Shown in pieces: positions 40,028-48,459 of a stretch of 49,202 bases of DNA. How positions within the stretch are numbered: the first letter of the stretch is position 1; each line of letters starts with the position of its first letter. This DNA comes from Streptomyces dysideae (GTDB lineage Bacteria; Actinomycetota; Actinomycetes; Streptomycetales; Streptomycetaceae). Both the position numbers and the translations under genes were made by a program. The notes beneath the pieces are model-generated. The model was not told where the DNA came from, searched no databases, and saw nothing but the letters and a program-made list of their open reading frames with translations. Location of the stretch: positions 1-49,202 of the forward strand of contig NZ_KQ949085.1 in assembly GCF_001514305.1 (NCBI RefSeq), written 5' to 3'.

Positions 40028-42541
40028 TCACAGCTGGCCGACGTCGGTGACCCGGACGACCGCGCGGCCCTCCGCGTCCGAGGCGGTGAGGTCGACCTCG
40101 GCGCTGATGCCCCAGTCGTGATCGTCGTTCGGGTCGTCGAAGATCTGGCGGACGCGCCACAGGCCGTTGGCCGGCTCCTCCTCGATCACCAGCAGCTTGG
40201 GCCCACGGGCGTCGGGGCCGGTGCCGAGGTCGTCGTACTCGTCCCAGTACTTGTCCATCGCCTCGCCCCAGGCATCGGCGTCCCAGCCGGACTCGGCGTC
40301 CAGCTCGCCCAGCTCCGCCACCTGGTCGAGGGCGGCGAGCTCGACGCGGCGGAACATCGCGTTGCGGACCAGGACGCGGAAGGCGCGCGCGTTGGCGGTG
40401 ACCGGCTTGACCTCGTCGGCCTTCTCCTGGGCCTCCTCGGCGGTCATCTCCTCCGGGTTGGCGAGCTGCTCCCACTCGTCCAGCAGGCTCGAGTCGACCT
40501 GGCGCACCATCTCGCCGAGCCACTCGATCAGGTCCTGGAGGTCCTCGGACTTGAGGTCGTCCGGGACGGTGTGGTCGAGGGCCTTGTAGGCGCTGGCGAG
40601 GTAGCGCAGCACGATGCCCTCGGTGCGGGCCAGCTCGTAGTGGGACACCAACTCCGTGAAGGACATGGCGCGTTCGTACATGTCACGGATGACCGACTTC
40701 GGCGACAGTGGATGGTCACCGACCCAGGGGTGGCTCTTGCGGTACGTGTTGTACGCGTGGAAGAGCAGCTCCTCCAGGGGCTTCGGGTACGAGATGTCCT
40801 GGAGGCGCTCCATGCGCTCCTCGTACTCGACGCCGTCCGCCTTCATCGCGGCCACGGCCTCGCCCTTCGCCTTGTTCAGCTGGGCGGCCAGGATCTGCCG
40901 CGGGTCGTCCAGCGTGGACTCGACGACGGACACCATGTCCAGGGCGTAGGACGGCGACTCGGGGTCCAGGAGCTCGAACGCAGCCAGCGCGAAGGTCGAC
41001 AGCGGCTGGTTGAGCGCGAAGTCCTGTTGCAGGTCGACGGTGAGGCGGACGATGCGGCCCTCGGAGTCCGGCTCGTCGAGCTTCTCGACGATGCCGCCGT
41101 CCAGCAGCGAGCGGTAGATGGCGATCGCGCGCCGGATGTGCCGCAACTGCTGCTTGCGCGGCTCGTGGTTGTCCTCCAGCAGGTGCCGCATCGCCTCGAA
41201 GGCGTTGCCGGGCCGGGCGATCACCGACAGCAGCATCGTGTGCGTGACCCGGAAGCGGGACGTCAGCGGCTCCGGGTCGGAGCCGATGAGCTTCTCGAAG
41301 GTGTTGTCCGTCCACCCGACGAAGCCCTCGGGCGCCTTCTTGCGGACCACCTTCCGCCGCTTCTTCGGGTCGTCGCCCGCCTTGGACAGCGCCTTCTCGT
41401 TCTCGATGACGTGCTCGGGGGCCTGCGCGACGACGAAGCCCGCCGTGTCGAACCCCGCCCGCCCCGCGCGTCCGGCGATCTGGTGGAACTCACGGGCGCG
41501 CAGCGTGCGGACACGGTTGCCGTCGTACTTGGCGAGGGCGGTGAACAGCACCGTGCGGATGGGGACGTTGACGCCCACGCCGAGCGTGTCCGTGCCGCAG
41601 ATGACCTTCAGCAGGCCGGCCTGCGCGAGCTTCTCCACCAGGCGCCGGTACTTGGGCAGCATGCCGGCGTGATGGACACCGATGCCGTGCCGCACGTAAC
41701 GGGAGAGATTGCGGCCGAACTTGGTGGTGAAGCGGAAGTTGCCGATCAGCTCGGCGATCTGGTCCTTCTCCTCACGCGTGCACATGTTGATGCTCATCAG
41801 CGCCTGCGCCCGCTCCACGGCCTGCGCCTGCGTGAAGTGCACGATGTAGACCGGCGCCTGCTTGGTGTCCAGCAGCTCGGTCAGCGTCTCGGTGAGCGGG
41901 GTGAGCTTGTACTCGTAGGAGAGCGGCACGGGACGGATCGCAGAGCGGACCACCGCCGTCGGCCGGCCGGTGCGCCGGGTGAGGTCCTTCTCGAACATCG
42001 AGACGTCGCCGAGCGTCGCCGACATCAGGATGAACTGCGCCCCGGGCAGCTCCAGGATCGGGATCTGCCAGGCCCAGCCGCGGTCCGCCTCCGCGTAGAA
42101 GTGGAACTCGTCCATGACGACCTGGCCGACGTCCGCGTCCTTGCCGTCGCGCAGCGCGATCGACGCGAGCACCTCGGCGGTGCAGCAGATCACCGGGGCG
42201 TCGGCGTTGACGGACGCGTCGCCGGTCAGCATGCCGACGTTCTCGGTGCCGAAGATCTTGCACAGCTCGAAGAACTTCTCCGAGACCAGCGCCTTGATCG
42301 GAGCGGTGTAGAAGGTGACCTCGTCCCGGGCCAGCGCGGCGAAGTGGGCGCCGGCGGCGATCATGCTCTTGCCGGACCCGGTGGGCGTCGACACGATCAC
42401 GTTCGCACCGGAGACCACCTCGATCAGCGCCTCCTCCTGGTGGGGGTAGAGCGTGAGACCACGCTCCTCGGCCCACGCCTCGAAGGCTTCGTAGAGGGCG
42501 TCGGGGTCGGCGGTCGGCGGGAGCTGGTCGATGAGGGTCAC
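40028..42541 (-). CDS. DEAD/DEAH-box RNA helicase of the DUF3516 (Ski2-like) type
   Basis: 837 residues. The helicase core has Walker A STPTGSGKSMIAAGAHF near residue 53, motif II MDEFHFYAEADRGWAWQIP, motif III LMSATLGDVSMF and motif VI HQIAGRAGRAGFDT. The C-terminal half (from about 480) is the long helical DUF3516 region, with DISYPKPLEELLFHAYNTYR and NEIMTL-free segments typical of actinobacterial Ski2-like helicases. The D-E-F-H box places it with DEVH-type enzymes. It probably acts on RNA in turnover. tesB follows downstream; the YdjM-like gene diverges. Confidence 0.92.
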   Translation of the reverse strand: MTLIDQLPPTADPDALYEAFEAWAEERGLTLYPHQEEALIEVVSGANVIVSTPTGSGKSMIAAGAHFAALARDEVTFYTAPIKALVSEKFFELCKIFGTENVGMLTGDASVNADAPVICCTAEVLASIALRDGKDADVGQVVMDEFHFYAEADRGWAWQIPILELPGAQFILMSATLGDVSMFEKDLTRRTGRPTAVVRSAIRPVPLSYEYKLTPLTETLTELLDTKQAPVYIVHFTQAQAVERAQALMSINMCTREEKDQIAELIGNFRFTTKFGRNLSRYVRHGIGVHHAGMLPKYRRLVEKLAQAGLLKVICGTDTLGVGVNVPIRTVLFTALAKYDGNRVRTLRAREFHQIAGRAGRAGFDTAGFVVAQAPEHVIENEKALSKAGDDPKKRRKVVRKKAPEGFVGWTDNTFEKLIGSDPEPLTSRFRVTHTMLLSVIARPGNAFEAMRHLLEDNHEPRKQQLRHIRRAIAIYRSLLDGGIVEKLDEPDSEGRIVRLTVDLQQDFALNQPLSTFALAAFELLDPESPSYALDMVSVVESTLDDPRQILAAQLNKAKGEAVAAMKADGVEYEERMERLQDISYPKPLEELLFHAYNTYRKSHPWVGDHPLSPKSVIRDMYERAMSFTELVSHYELARTEGIVLRYLASAYKALDHTVPDDLKSEDLQDLIEWLGEMVRQVDSSLLDEWEQLANPEEMTAEEAQEKADEVKPVTANARAFRVLVRNAMFRRVELAALDQVAELGELDAESGWDADAWGEAMDKYWDEYDDLGTGPDARGPKLLVIEEEPANGLWRVRQIFDDPNDDHDWGISAEVDLTASDAEGRAVVRVTDVGQL

Positions 42542-42686
42542 CCACCCATCTTGCCTGCCCTCCTCCCCTACAGGGGAATCGGATGCGGGTGTGAAGATCG
42601 CGGACGCTACGCTGTGTCGCCGACGGAACGTCAGCGCACCCGGTCAACTGGACAGCGGCGCACGAGGAATGGGGCGGGCAACGGCC

Positions 42687-43481
42687 ATGATGGGACCAGC
42701 ACACTCACTGTCGGGCGGCGCCGCCTGGCTCGGCGTCGGAGCGGCGGCGGCAGCGGCCGGGCAGCCGATGCCCTGGCCCGTCGTCCTGGCCGGCGCGCTG
42801 ATCTGCGCCGGCGCCGCGCTGGCCCCGGACCTCGACCACAAGGCGGCCACCATCTCGCGGTCCTTCGGACCGGTGTCGCGCTGGCTGTGCGAGATCGTCG
42901 ACAAGCTCTCGTACGCCGTCTACAAGGCGACCAAGAAGCAGGGCGACCCGCGCCGCTCCGGCGGTCACCGCACCCTCACGCACACCTGGCTCTGGGCCGT
43001 CCTGATCGGTGCGGGCGCCTCGGTGACGGCGATCACCGGGGGCCGCTGGGCGGTGCTGGCGATCCTGTTCGTGCACATGGTGCTGGCCATCGAGGGCCTG
43101 CTCTGGCGTGCGACCCGTGGTTCCAGCGCCGACGTCCTGGTCTGGCTGCTGGCGGCGACCAGCTCGTGGATCATCGCCGGCGTGCTGGACAAGCCGGGCA
43201 ACGGCGCGGACTGGCTGTTCACGGCGCCGGGCCAGGAGTACCTGTGGCTGGGGCTGCCGATCGTGCTGGGCGCACTGGTGCACGACATCGGGGACGCGCT
43301 GACGGTCTCCGGCTGCCCGATCCTGTGGCCGATTCCGGTGGGCCGCAAGCGCTGGTACCCGATCGGCCCGCCGAAGGCGATGCGGTTCCGGGCGGGCAGC
43401 TGGGTCGAGCTCAAGGTGCTGATGCCGGTGTTCATGCTGCTCGGGGGAGTGGGCTGCGCGGCGGCGCTCAACGTCATCTGA
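42687..43481 (+). CDS. YdjM-like (DUF457) metal-dependent membrane hydrolase
   Basis: 264 residues from ATG 42687; ATG 42669 and 42690 are alternatives. Family landmarks are MMGPAHSLSGGAAWLG at the N-terminus, APDLDHKAATISRSFGP, the GGHRTLTHTWLWAVLIGAG motif with two likely metal-ligand His residues, and a late GDALTVSGCPILWPIP. Several hydrophobic segments make it an integral membrane protein. The family is annotated as metal-dependent hydrolase but lacks a firm substrate. It diverges from the DUF3516 helicase gene. Confidence 0.87.
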   Translation: MMGPAHSLSGGAAWLGVGAAAAAAGQPMPWPVVLAGALICAGAALAPDLDHKAATISRSFGPVSRWLCEIVDKLSYAVYKATKKQGDPRRSGGHRTLTHTWLWAVLIGAGASVTAITGGRWAVLAILFVHMVLAIEGLLWRATRGSSADVLVWLLAATSSWIIAGVLDKPGNGADWLFTAPGQEYLWLGLPIVLGALVHDIGDALTVSGCPILWPIPVGRKRWYPIGPPKAMRFRAGSWVELKVLMPVFMLLGGVGCAAALNVI

Positions 43482-43513
43482 GCCGCGCGGCCGCAGGTCT
43501 CCGGTCAGCTCGG

Positions 43514-43777
43514 TCAGCCGCCCTGACTACTCGCCCCGCCGGCATAGCGCCGCTCGAACTGGGCGACGCGGCCCTCCGAGTCCACTGTCCGGGCCTTGCC
43601 GGTGTAGAACGGGTGGCTCTCCGAGGAGATCTCCACGTCCACGACCGGGTAGGTCTCGCCGTCGTCCCACTCGATGGTCTGGTCGCTGGCCGCGGTGGAC
43701 CGGGTCAGGAAGGCGTAACCGGCGGCGCGGTCGCGGAAGACCACCTGGTGGTAGTCGGGGTGCTTGTCCTGCTGCAT
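43514..43777 (-). CDS. rpmE2: 50S ribosomal protein L31 type B
   Basis: 87 residues. Landmarks are the N-terminal QQDKHPDYHQVVFRD, the central SDQTIEWDDGETYPVVDVEI and the SSESHPFYTGKARTVDSEGR strand; the tail VAQFERRYAG is the usual end. The four zinc-binding cysteines of type A L31 are absent, so it is the zinc-free paralogue used when zinc is scarce. It follows the DUF5709-like gene by 27 bases and is probably transcribed with it. No Zur-box-like palindrome is visible upstream of either gene. Confidence 0.95.
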   Translation of the reverse strand: MQQDKHPDYHQVVFRDRAAGYAFLTRSTAASDQTIEWDDGETYPVVDVEISSESHPFYTGKARTVDSEGRVAQFERRYAGGASSQGG

Positions 43778-43804
43778 GCCTGCTCCACTCGTTGTGCGGT
43801 GAGG

Positions 43805-44275
43805 TCAGCCGGAGAGGGCGTCATCGTCGACGATGTGCATCGCGGCCTCCTCGGCGGAAGCCGCCGCCCCGTCGATGCCCACGTCCGTGGCGATCAGGGC
43901 GCTCTCCTCGTCCTCGTGCGCCCCTTCGTCGGGGGCGACGAGCCGGCCGGAGCGGACGGCGCCGACCTCGTTGTCGAGGAGTTCGCCGTCGGTGCCCTCG
44001 CAGTCGCCGATGCCGTCACCGTCGGGCACGGCGAGATCCGGCTGCTCCTCGGCGAGCCGCTGCTCCAGCGTCTCGCCCTGGTGCCGCTCGGCAGCCGTCA
44101 CGCCGGTGTGCTCCACCGCCCATGGCCTCTCCGGAGGGGACCAGCCCCGGTCGAGCGGGTCGCCGACCCCGTCGTTCTCCAGGGTGTCCTCTACGTCGAG
44201 CAGCCCCGCGTCGTCCTTTACCTCGGATTCGTCGGGCTGGTAGACGTCGTCACCCCATCCGTCGGCGCTGTTCAC
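43805..44275 (-). CDS. Acidic DUF5709-like protein
   Basis: 156 residues, strongly acidic. The start is MNSADGWGDDVYQPDESEVK, and the pattern of DTLENDGVGDPLDRGWSPPE, ERPWAVEHTGVTAAERHQGE and TLEQRLAEEQPDL matches what I recall as DUF5709. The C-terminus is EEAAMHIVDDDALSG. It is soluble and probably intrinsically disordered in part. No function is known. It lies just upstream of rpmE2 in the same direction, so both could be expressed together. Confidence 0.8.
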   Translation of the reverse strand: MNSADGWGDDVYQPDESEVKDDAGLLDVEDTLENDGVGDPLDRGWSPPERPWAVEHTGVTAAERHQGETLEQRLAEEQPDLAVPDGDGIGDCEGTDGELLDNEVGAVRSGRLVAPDEGAHEDEESALIATDVGIDGAAASAEEAAMHIVDDDALSG

Positions 44276-44671
44276 GGGTACCTCCAGGTGATGGGGACGG
44301 GCCCGAGCTCACCGCGGGCGGCGGGCCACCGGTGCGCGGGGCACAGGCCGCACCCCACGCGAACCGCATGGTTCCCGAGTGTCCCCGAACCGGTGCCGCT
44401 ATCCAGCCTTCCACCCCTTTTCGCCCCAGCGCAACGCCACAGGTCCGGGCCGGGGAAGACACCTCCGTGGCCACGCCCGACGAGTACGACGGCAGTGGGG
44501 GGTGGGCCCTGCCCGGCCGGCCACGCTCAAGGATGGTGGACACCCTGTCCGGCCGAACAGACGCCGACTCCTGCGGCCGCCCGGCCACCAGCACGGCCGG
44601 ACTGAGCCGACCGCAGCCCTCACCGAGCGACCACCCCCCCCGAATCAACCACGCCCCCCACGGAGCGCCCG
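44276..44671. other. 396-bp region with no supported gene
   Basis: No frame in this gap has a recognisable family, a good ribosome site or a clean domain. A plus-strand frame starting GTG at about 44467 reads TPDEYDGSGGWALPGRP but lacks support. The region should hold the promoter of the DUF5709-like/rpmE2 unit and the 3' end of the ABC exporter unit. No long dyad was found. Confidence 0.4.
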
Positions 44672-46453
44672 TCACCCATGCCAAGACCGCCACAGCGCCG
44701 CATAAGCCCCCTCCGCCGCGACCAGCTCGTCGTGGCTGCCCAGCTCGCTGATTCTGCCGTTCTCGACGACGGCGATGACGTCGGCGTCGTGGGCGGTGTG
44801 GAGGCGGTGGGCGATGGCGACGACGGTGCGGCCGTCGAGGACGCGGGCCAGGGAACGCTCCAGGTGGCGGGCGGCGCGCGGGTCGAGGAGGGACGTCGCC
44901 TCGTCCAGGACCAGCGTGTGCGGGTCGGCGAGGACCAGGCGGGCCAGGGCGATCTGCTGGGCCTGGGCCGGAGTGAGGGAGAAGCCGCCCGAGCCGACCT
45001 CCGTGTCCAGGCCCTCGTCCAGCGCACGGGCCCACCCGTCCGCGTCGACCGCGCCCAGCGCCGCCCACAGCTCCGCGTCCACCGCGTCCGTGCGGGCCAG
45101 CAGGAGGTTGTCGCGCAGGGAGCCGACGAAGACGTGGTGCTCCTGGTTGACCAGGGCCACATGGGAGCGGACCTTCTCCGCGGTCATCCGGGACAGTTCC
45201 GCACCGCCGAGGGTGATCCGGCCGTCCCGGGGCGCGTAGATACCGGCGAGCAGCCGGCCCAGCGTGGACTTGCCCGCGCCGGACGGGCCGACCAGCGCCA
45301 GCCGGGTGCCGGGGGCGACCTCCAGGGACACCTTGCGGAGCACGTCCACGCCCTCGAGGTAGCCGAAGTGCACCCGGTCGGCGTGCACGTCCCGCCCGTC
45401 GGGAGCCAGCCCGGCGTCCCCGGCGTCCGGCTCGATGTCCCGTACGCCCACCAGCCGGGCCAGCGACACCTGGGCCACCTGCAGCTCGTCGTACCAGCGC
45501 AGGATCAGCCCCACCGGATCGACGAGCATCTGCGCGATCAGCGCACCCGTGGTCAGCTGACCGACCCCGATCCAGCCCTGCAGGACGAACACCCCGCCGA
45601 CCATCAGGACCGAGCCGAGGATCATCACATGGGTGACGTTGACGATCGGGAACAGCACCGATCGCAGCCAGAGCGTGTAGCGCTCCCAGGCCGTCCACTC
45701 CTTGACCCGCCGCTCTGACAGCTCGACGCGGCGGTCGCCGAGGCGGTGCGCCTCGACGGTGCGCCCGGCGTCCACGGTCTCGGTGAGCGCGGCGGCCACG
45801 GCTGCGTACCCGGCGGTCTCCGAGCGGTAGGCGGACGGCGCCCGCTTGAAGTACCAGCGACAGCCGACCACCAGCAGAGGCAGGGCGAGCAGCACGGCGG
45901 CCGCCAGCGGCGGCGCCGTGATCATGAGCCCGCCCAGCAGCAGGACCACCCACACCACGCCGATCGCCAGCTGGGGCACGGCCTCGCGCATCGCGTTGGC
46001 CAGCCGGTCGATGTCGGTCGTGATCCGGGACAGCAGGTCACCCGTGCCGGCCCGCTCCAGGACCCCGGGCGGCAGTCCGACCGACCGTACGAGGAAGTCC
46101 TCGCGCAGATCGGCCAGCATCCGCTCGCCCAGCATCGCCCCGCGCAGCCGCACCTCCCGTACGAACACGGCCTGCACGAGCAGTGCGACGACGAACAGTG
46201 TGGCGGTGAGCTCCAGATGGAGTTCCCGCGCACCGCTCGACACGCGTTCCACCAGGCCGCCCAGCAGGTACGGGCCCGCCATCGAGGCGATCACGGACAC
46301 CGTGTTGACGGTGATCAGGAGCAGGAAGGCACGCCGGTGCCGGCGGAACAGCTCGGCCACATAGGCGCGTACGGTCGCGGGGGCACCGACGGGCAGGGTG
46401 TGTGCCGTCGTCGGGGCCGCCGGGTCGTACGCCGGTGGCGCCACGCCGATCAT
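44672..46453 (-). CDS. ABC exporter half-transporter A (intact Walker A, degenerate signature)
   Basis: 593 residues: six transmembrane helices then a nucleotide-binding domain. Walker A GPSGAGKST is at about 389-397, the Q-loop is in ALVNQEHHV, Walker B ends LVLDEATS (Glu about 518) and the switch His is in VVAIAHRLHT (about 549). The signature that should read LSGGQ is LTPAQ (about 493-497). The start overlaps the stop of the partner gene (ATGA). With the partner it forms a heterodimer in which this chain supplies the ATP-binding and catalytic residues of the active site. The export substrate is unknown. Confidence 0.92.
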   Translation of the reverse strand: MIGVAPPAYDPAAPTTAHTLPVGAPATVRAYVAELFRRHRRAFLLLITVNTVSVIASMAGPYLLGGLVERVSSGARELHLELTATLFVVALLVQAVFVREVRLRGAMLGERMLADLREDFLVRSVGLPPGVLERAGTGDLLSRITTDIDRLANAMREAVPQLAIGVVWVVLLLGGLMITAPPLAAAVLLALPLLVVGCRWYFKRAPSAYRSETAGYAAVAAALTETVDAGRTVEAHRLGDRRVELSERRVKEWTAWERYTLWLRSVLFPIVNVTHVMILGSVLMVGGVFVLQGWIGVGQLTTGALIAQMLVDPVGLILRWYDELQVAQVSLARLVGVRDIEPDAGDAGLAPDGRDVHADRVHFGYLEGVDVLRKVSLEVAPGTRLALVGPSGAGKSTLGRLLAGIYAPRDGRITLGGAELSRMTAEKVRSHVALVNQEHHVFVGSLRDNLLLARTDAVDAELWAALGAVDADGWARALDEGLDTEVGSGGFSLTPAQAQQIALARLVLADPHTLVLDEATSLLDPRAARHLERSLARVLDGRTVVAIAHRLHTAHDADVIAVVENGRISELGSHDELVAAEGAYAALWRSWHG

Positions 46454-48264
46454 GCGGTCTCCTCGATCTCTTCCAGTTCGTCCAGTACGTCGGCCAGAGA
46501 GGACTCACGACCCGCCTGGGCCCGGGCGGTCTCCTCGTCGGTCTCGCGCGTCACCACGGCCCGGTACCTCGGCTCCTTGTGCACCAGCTCGCGGTGCACG
46601 CCGACCGCCGCGACCTCGCCCTCGTGTACGAGCACGACCCGGTCGGCGCGGTCCAGGAGCAGCGGCGACGAGGTGAACACCACGGTGGTGCGCCCGCTCC
46701 GCAGGCTCCGCAGACCCTCCGCGATCCGCGCCTCGGTGTGTGAGTCGACAGCGGAGGTCGGCTCGTCCAGGACGAGCACCTCGGGGTCGGTGACCAGCGA
46801 CCGGGCGAGCGCGAGCCGCTGCCGCTGGCCGCCCGACAGGGACCGGCCGCGTTCCGTGATGCGGGCGTCCAACGGGTCCTCGGTGTCGAGCGACCCCTGG
46901 ACCAGAGCGGCGAGGACGTCCTCGCACTGCGCGGCCGCCAACGCCTCCTCGTCGCCGACGCCGCCCGACTTGGGCACGTCGAGCAGCTCGCGCAGCGTGC
47001 CGGACAGCAGCACCGGGTCCTTGTCCTGGACGAGGACGGCCGTACGCGCGGAGTCGAGCGGCAGTTCGTCCAGCGGGACGCCGCCCAGCAGTACCGACGT
47101 GCCCTCCTCGGAGGGGTGCCCGCCGAGCCGTTCGGCCAGCAGGCCCGCCGCGTCCGGGTCACCGCACACCACGGCGGTGAACCGGCCGGTCGGCGCGAGC
47201 AGTCCGCTGGCCGGGTCGTACAGGTCCCCGGCCGGGACGTCGGCCGCGCGGGATCCGCCGGTGTCGGTGGCCCGCTCCAGCGCCAGCACGCGTGAGGCCC
47301 GCCGGGCCGAGGGCCGGGAGAACGAGTACGCCATCGCGATCTCTTCGAAGTGCCTGAGCGGATAGGTGAGGATCATGATCGAGCTGTAGACGGTGACCAG
47401 TTCACCGACGGTGATCCGGCCCTCGCGGGCCAGATGGACGCCGTACCAGACGACTGTGATCAGCAGCAGTCCCGGCAGCAGCACCTGGATCGCGGAGATC
47501 AGGGCCCACATGCGGGCGCTGCGCACGGCGGCGTGGCGTACCTCCTGGGAGGCACGGCGGTAGCGGTCGAGGAAGAGATCCTCGCCGCCGATGCCGCGCA
47601 GTACGCGTAGCCCGGCGACAGTGTCCGAGGCCAGCTCGGTGGCGCGGCCCGCCTTCTCGCGCTGGAAGTCGGCGCGCCGGGTCGCCGGCGGCAGCAGCGG
47701 CAGCACCGCCAGCGCCAGCACGGGCAGGCCGACGGCCACGACGACACCGAGCGCCGGCTGGTAGACGACCAGGCCGACGCAGACCAGCACGACGGTGACC
47801 GCGGCCGCGGTGAACCGGGAGATGGCCTCCACGAACCAGCCGATCTTCTCGACGTCACCGGTGGAGACGGCCACGACCTCGCCCGCCGCGACCCGCCGCG
47901 TCAGCGCCGAGCCCAGCTGCGCGGCCTTGCGGGCCAGGAGCTGCTGGACGCGGGCGGCGGCGGTGATCCAGTTGGTGACGGCGGAGCGGTGCAGGAAGGT
48001 CTCGCCGACGGCGATGCCGACGGAGCACAGCGCCATGAGTCCGCCCGCGAGGGCGAGTTGCCTGCCCGAGTGGTCGACGACGGCCTGGATGGCGAGGCCG
48101 ACACAGAACGGCAGGGCGGAGACGGACCCGAAGTGCAGCAGTCCCCAGACCAGCGACTTGAACTGGCCGTCCAGCTGATTCCGGAAGAGCCACCGCAGGA
48201 ATCGGGGACCCGAGCGCGCATCCGGCACACCGGGGTCGGGATACGGAAGGTCTTGAATCTGCAT
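46450..48264 (-). CDS. ABC exporter half-transporter B (degenerate Walker A, intact signature)
   Basis: 604 residues from ATG 48264 (GGGA upstream). Six helices are followed by an ATPase domain with a canonical LSGGQRQRLALAR (about 476-488) and Walker B EVLVLDEPTS. The Walker A site reads VVCGDPDAAGLLAERL and lacks the GxxGxGKS lysine. The switch histidine is replaced in VVFTSSPLL. This is the usual asymmetry of heterodimeric exporters: one composite site can hydrolyse ATP, the other cannot. A charged C-terminal tail (ADVLDELEEIEETA) follows. Confidence 0.9.
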   Translation of the reverse strand: MQIQDLPYPDPGVPDARSGPRFLRWLFRNQLDGQFKSLVWGLLHFGSVSALPFCVGLAIQAVVDHSGRQLALAGGLMALCSVGIAVGETFLHRSAVTNWITAAARVQQLLARKAAQLGSALTRRVAAGEVVAVSTGDVEKIGWFVEAISRFTAAAVTVVLVCVGLVVYQPALGVVVAVGLPVLALAVLPLLPPATRRADFQREKAGRATELASDTVAGLRVLRGIGGEDLFLDRYRRASQEVRHAAVRSARMWALISAIQVLLPGLLLITVVWYGVHLAREGRITVGELVTVYSSIMILTYPLRHFEEIAMAYSFSRPSARRASRVLALERATDTGGSRAADVPAGDLYDPASGLLAPTGRFTAVVCGDPDAAGLLAERLGGHPSEEGTSVLLGGVPLDELPLDSARTAVLVQDKDPVLLSGTLRELLDVPKSGGVGDEEALAAAQCEDVLAALVQGSLDTEDPLDARITERGRSLSGGQRQRLALARSLVTDPEVLVLDEPTSAVDSHTEARIAEGLRSLRSGRTTVVFTSSPLLLDRADRVVLVHEGEVAAVGVHRELVHKEPRYRAVVTRETDEETARAQAGRESSLADVLDELEEIEETA

Positions 48265-48459
48265 GACGTCCCAGTGGCTCGTGTCAGGTGTGGAGGGATC
48301 CGCGCGAGCGCGGCAACAAACCGTGCAAGGTTCGCGTCGCAGCGTGGTCGGAGGCAAACGGTTTTCCGGGCCGGCGAACAGAACCGGCTCTCATCCGACT
48401 TGGGGTGGATGGTCCGGACTCTGGTGGAATCATCCGGAACGTGATGCGACCATGGACCG

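Noticed and set aside
39572..44605. A 1677-residue plus-strand open frame across tesB, the helicase and the YdjM-like gene
   Set aside because: It is antisense to three well-supported genes, lacks any recognisable domain and has low-complexity composition.
44276..44671. Possible small gene with GTG near 44467
   Set aside because: No ribosome site, domain or conservation evidence; treated as intergenic.
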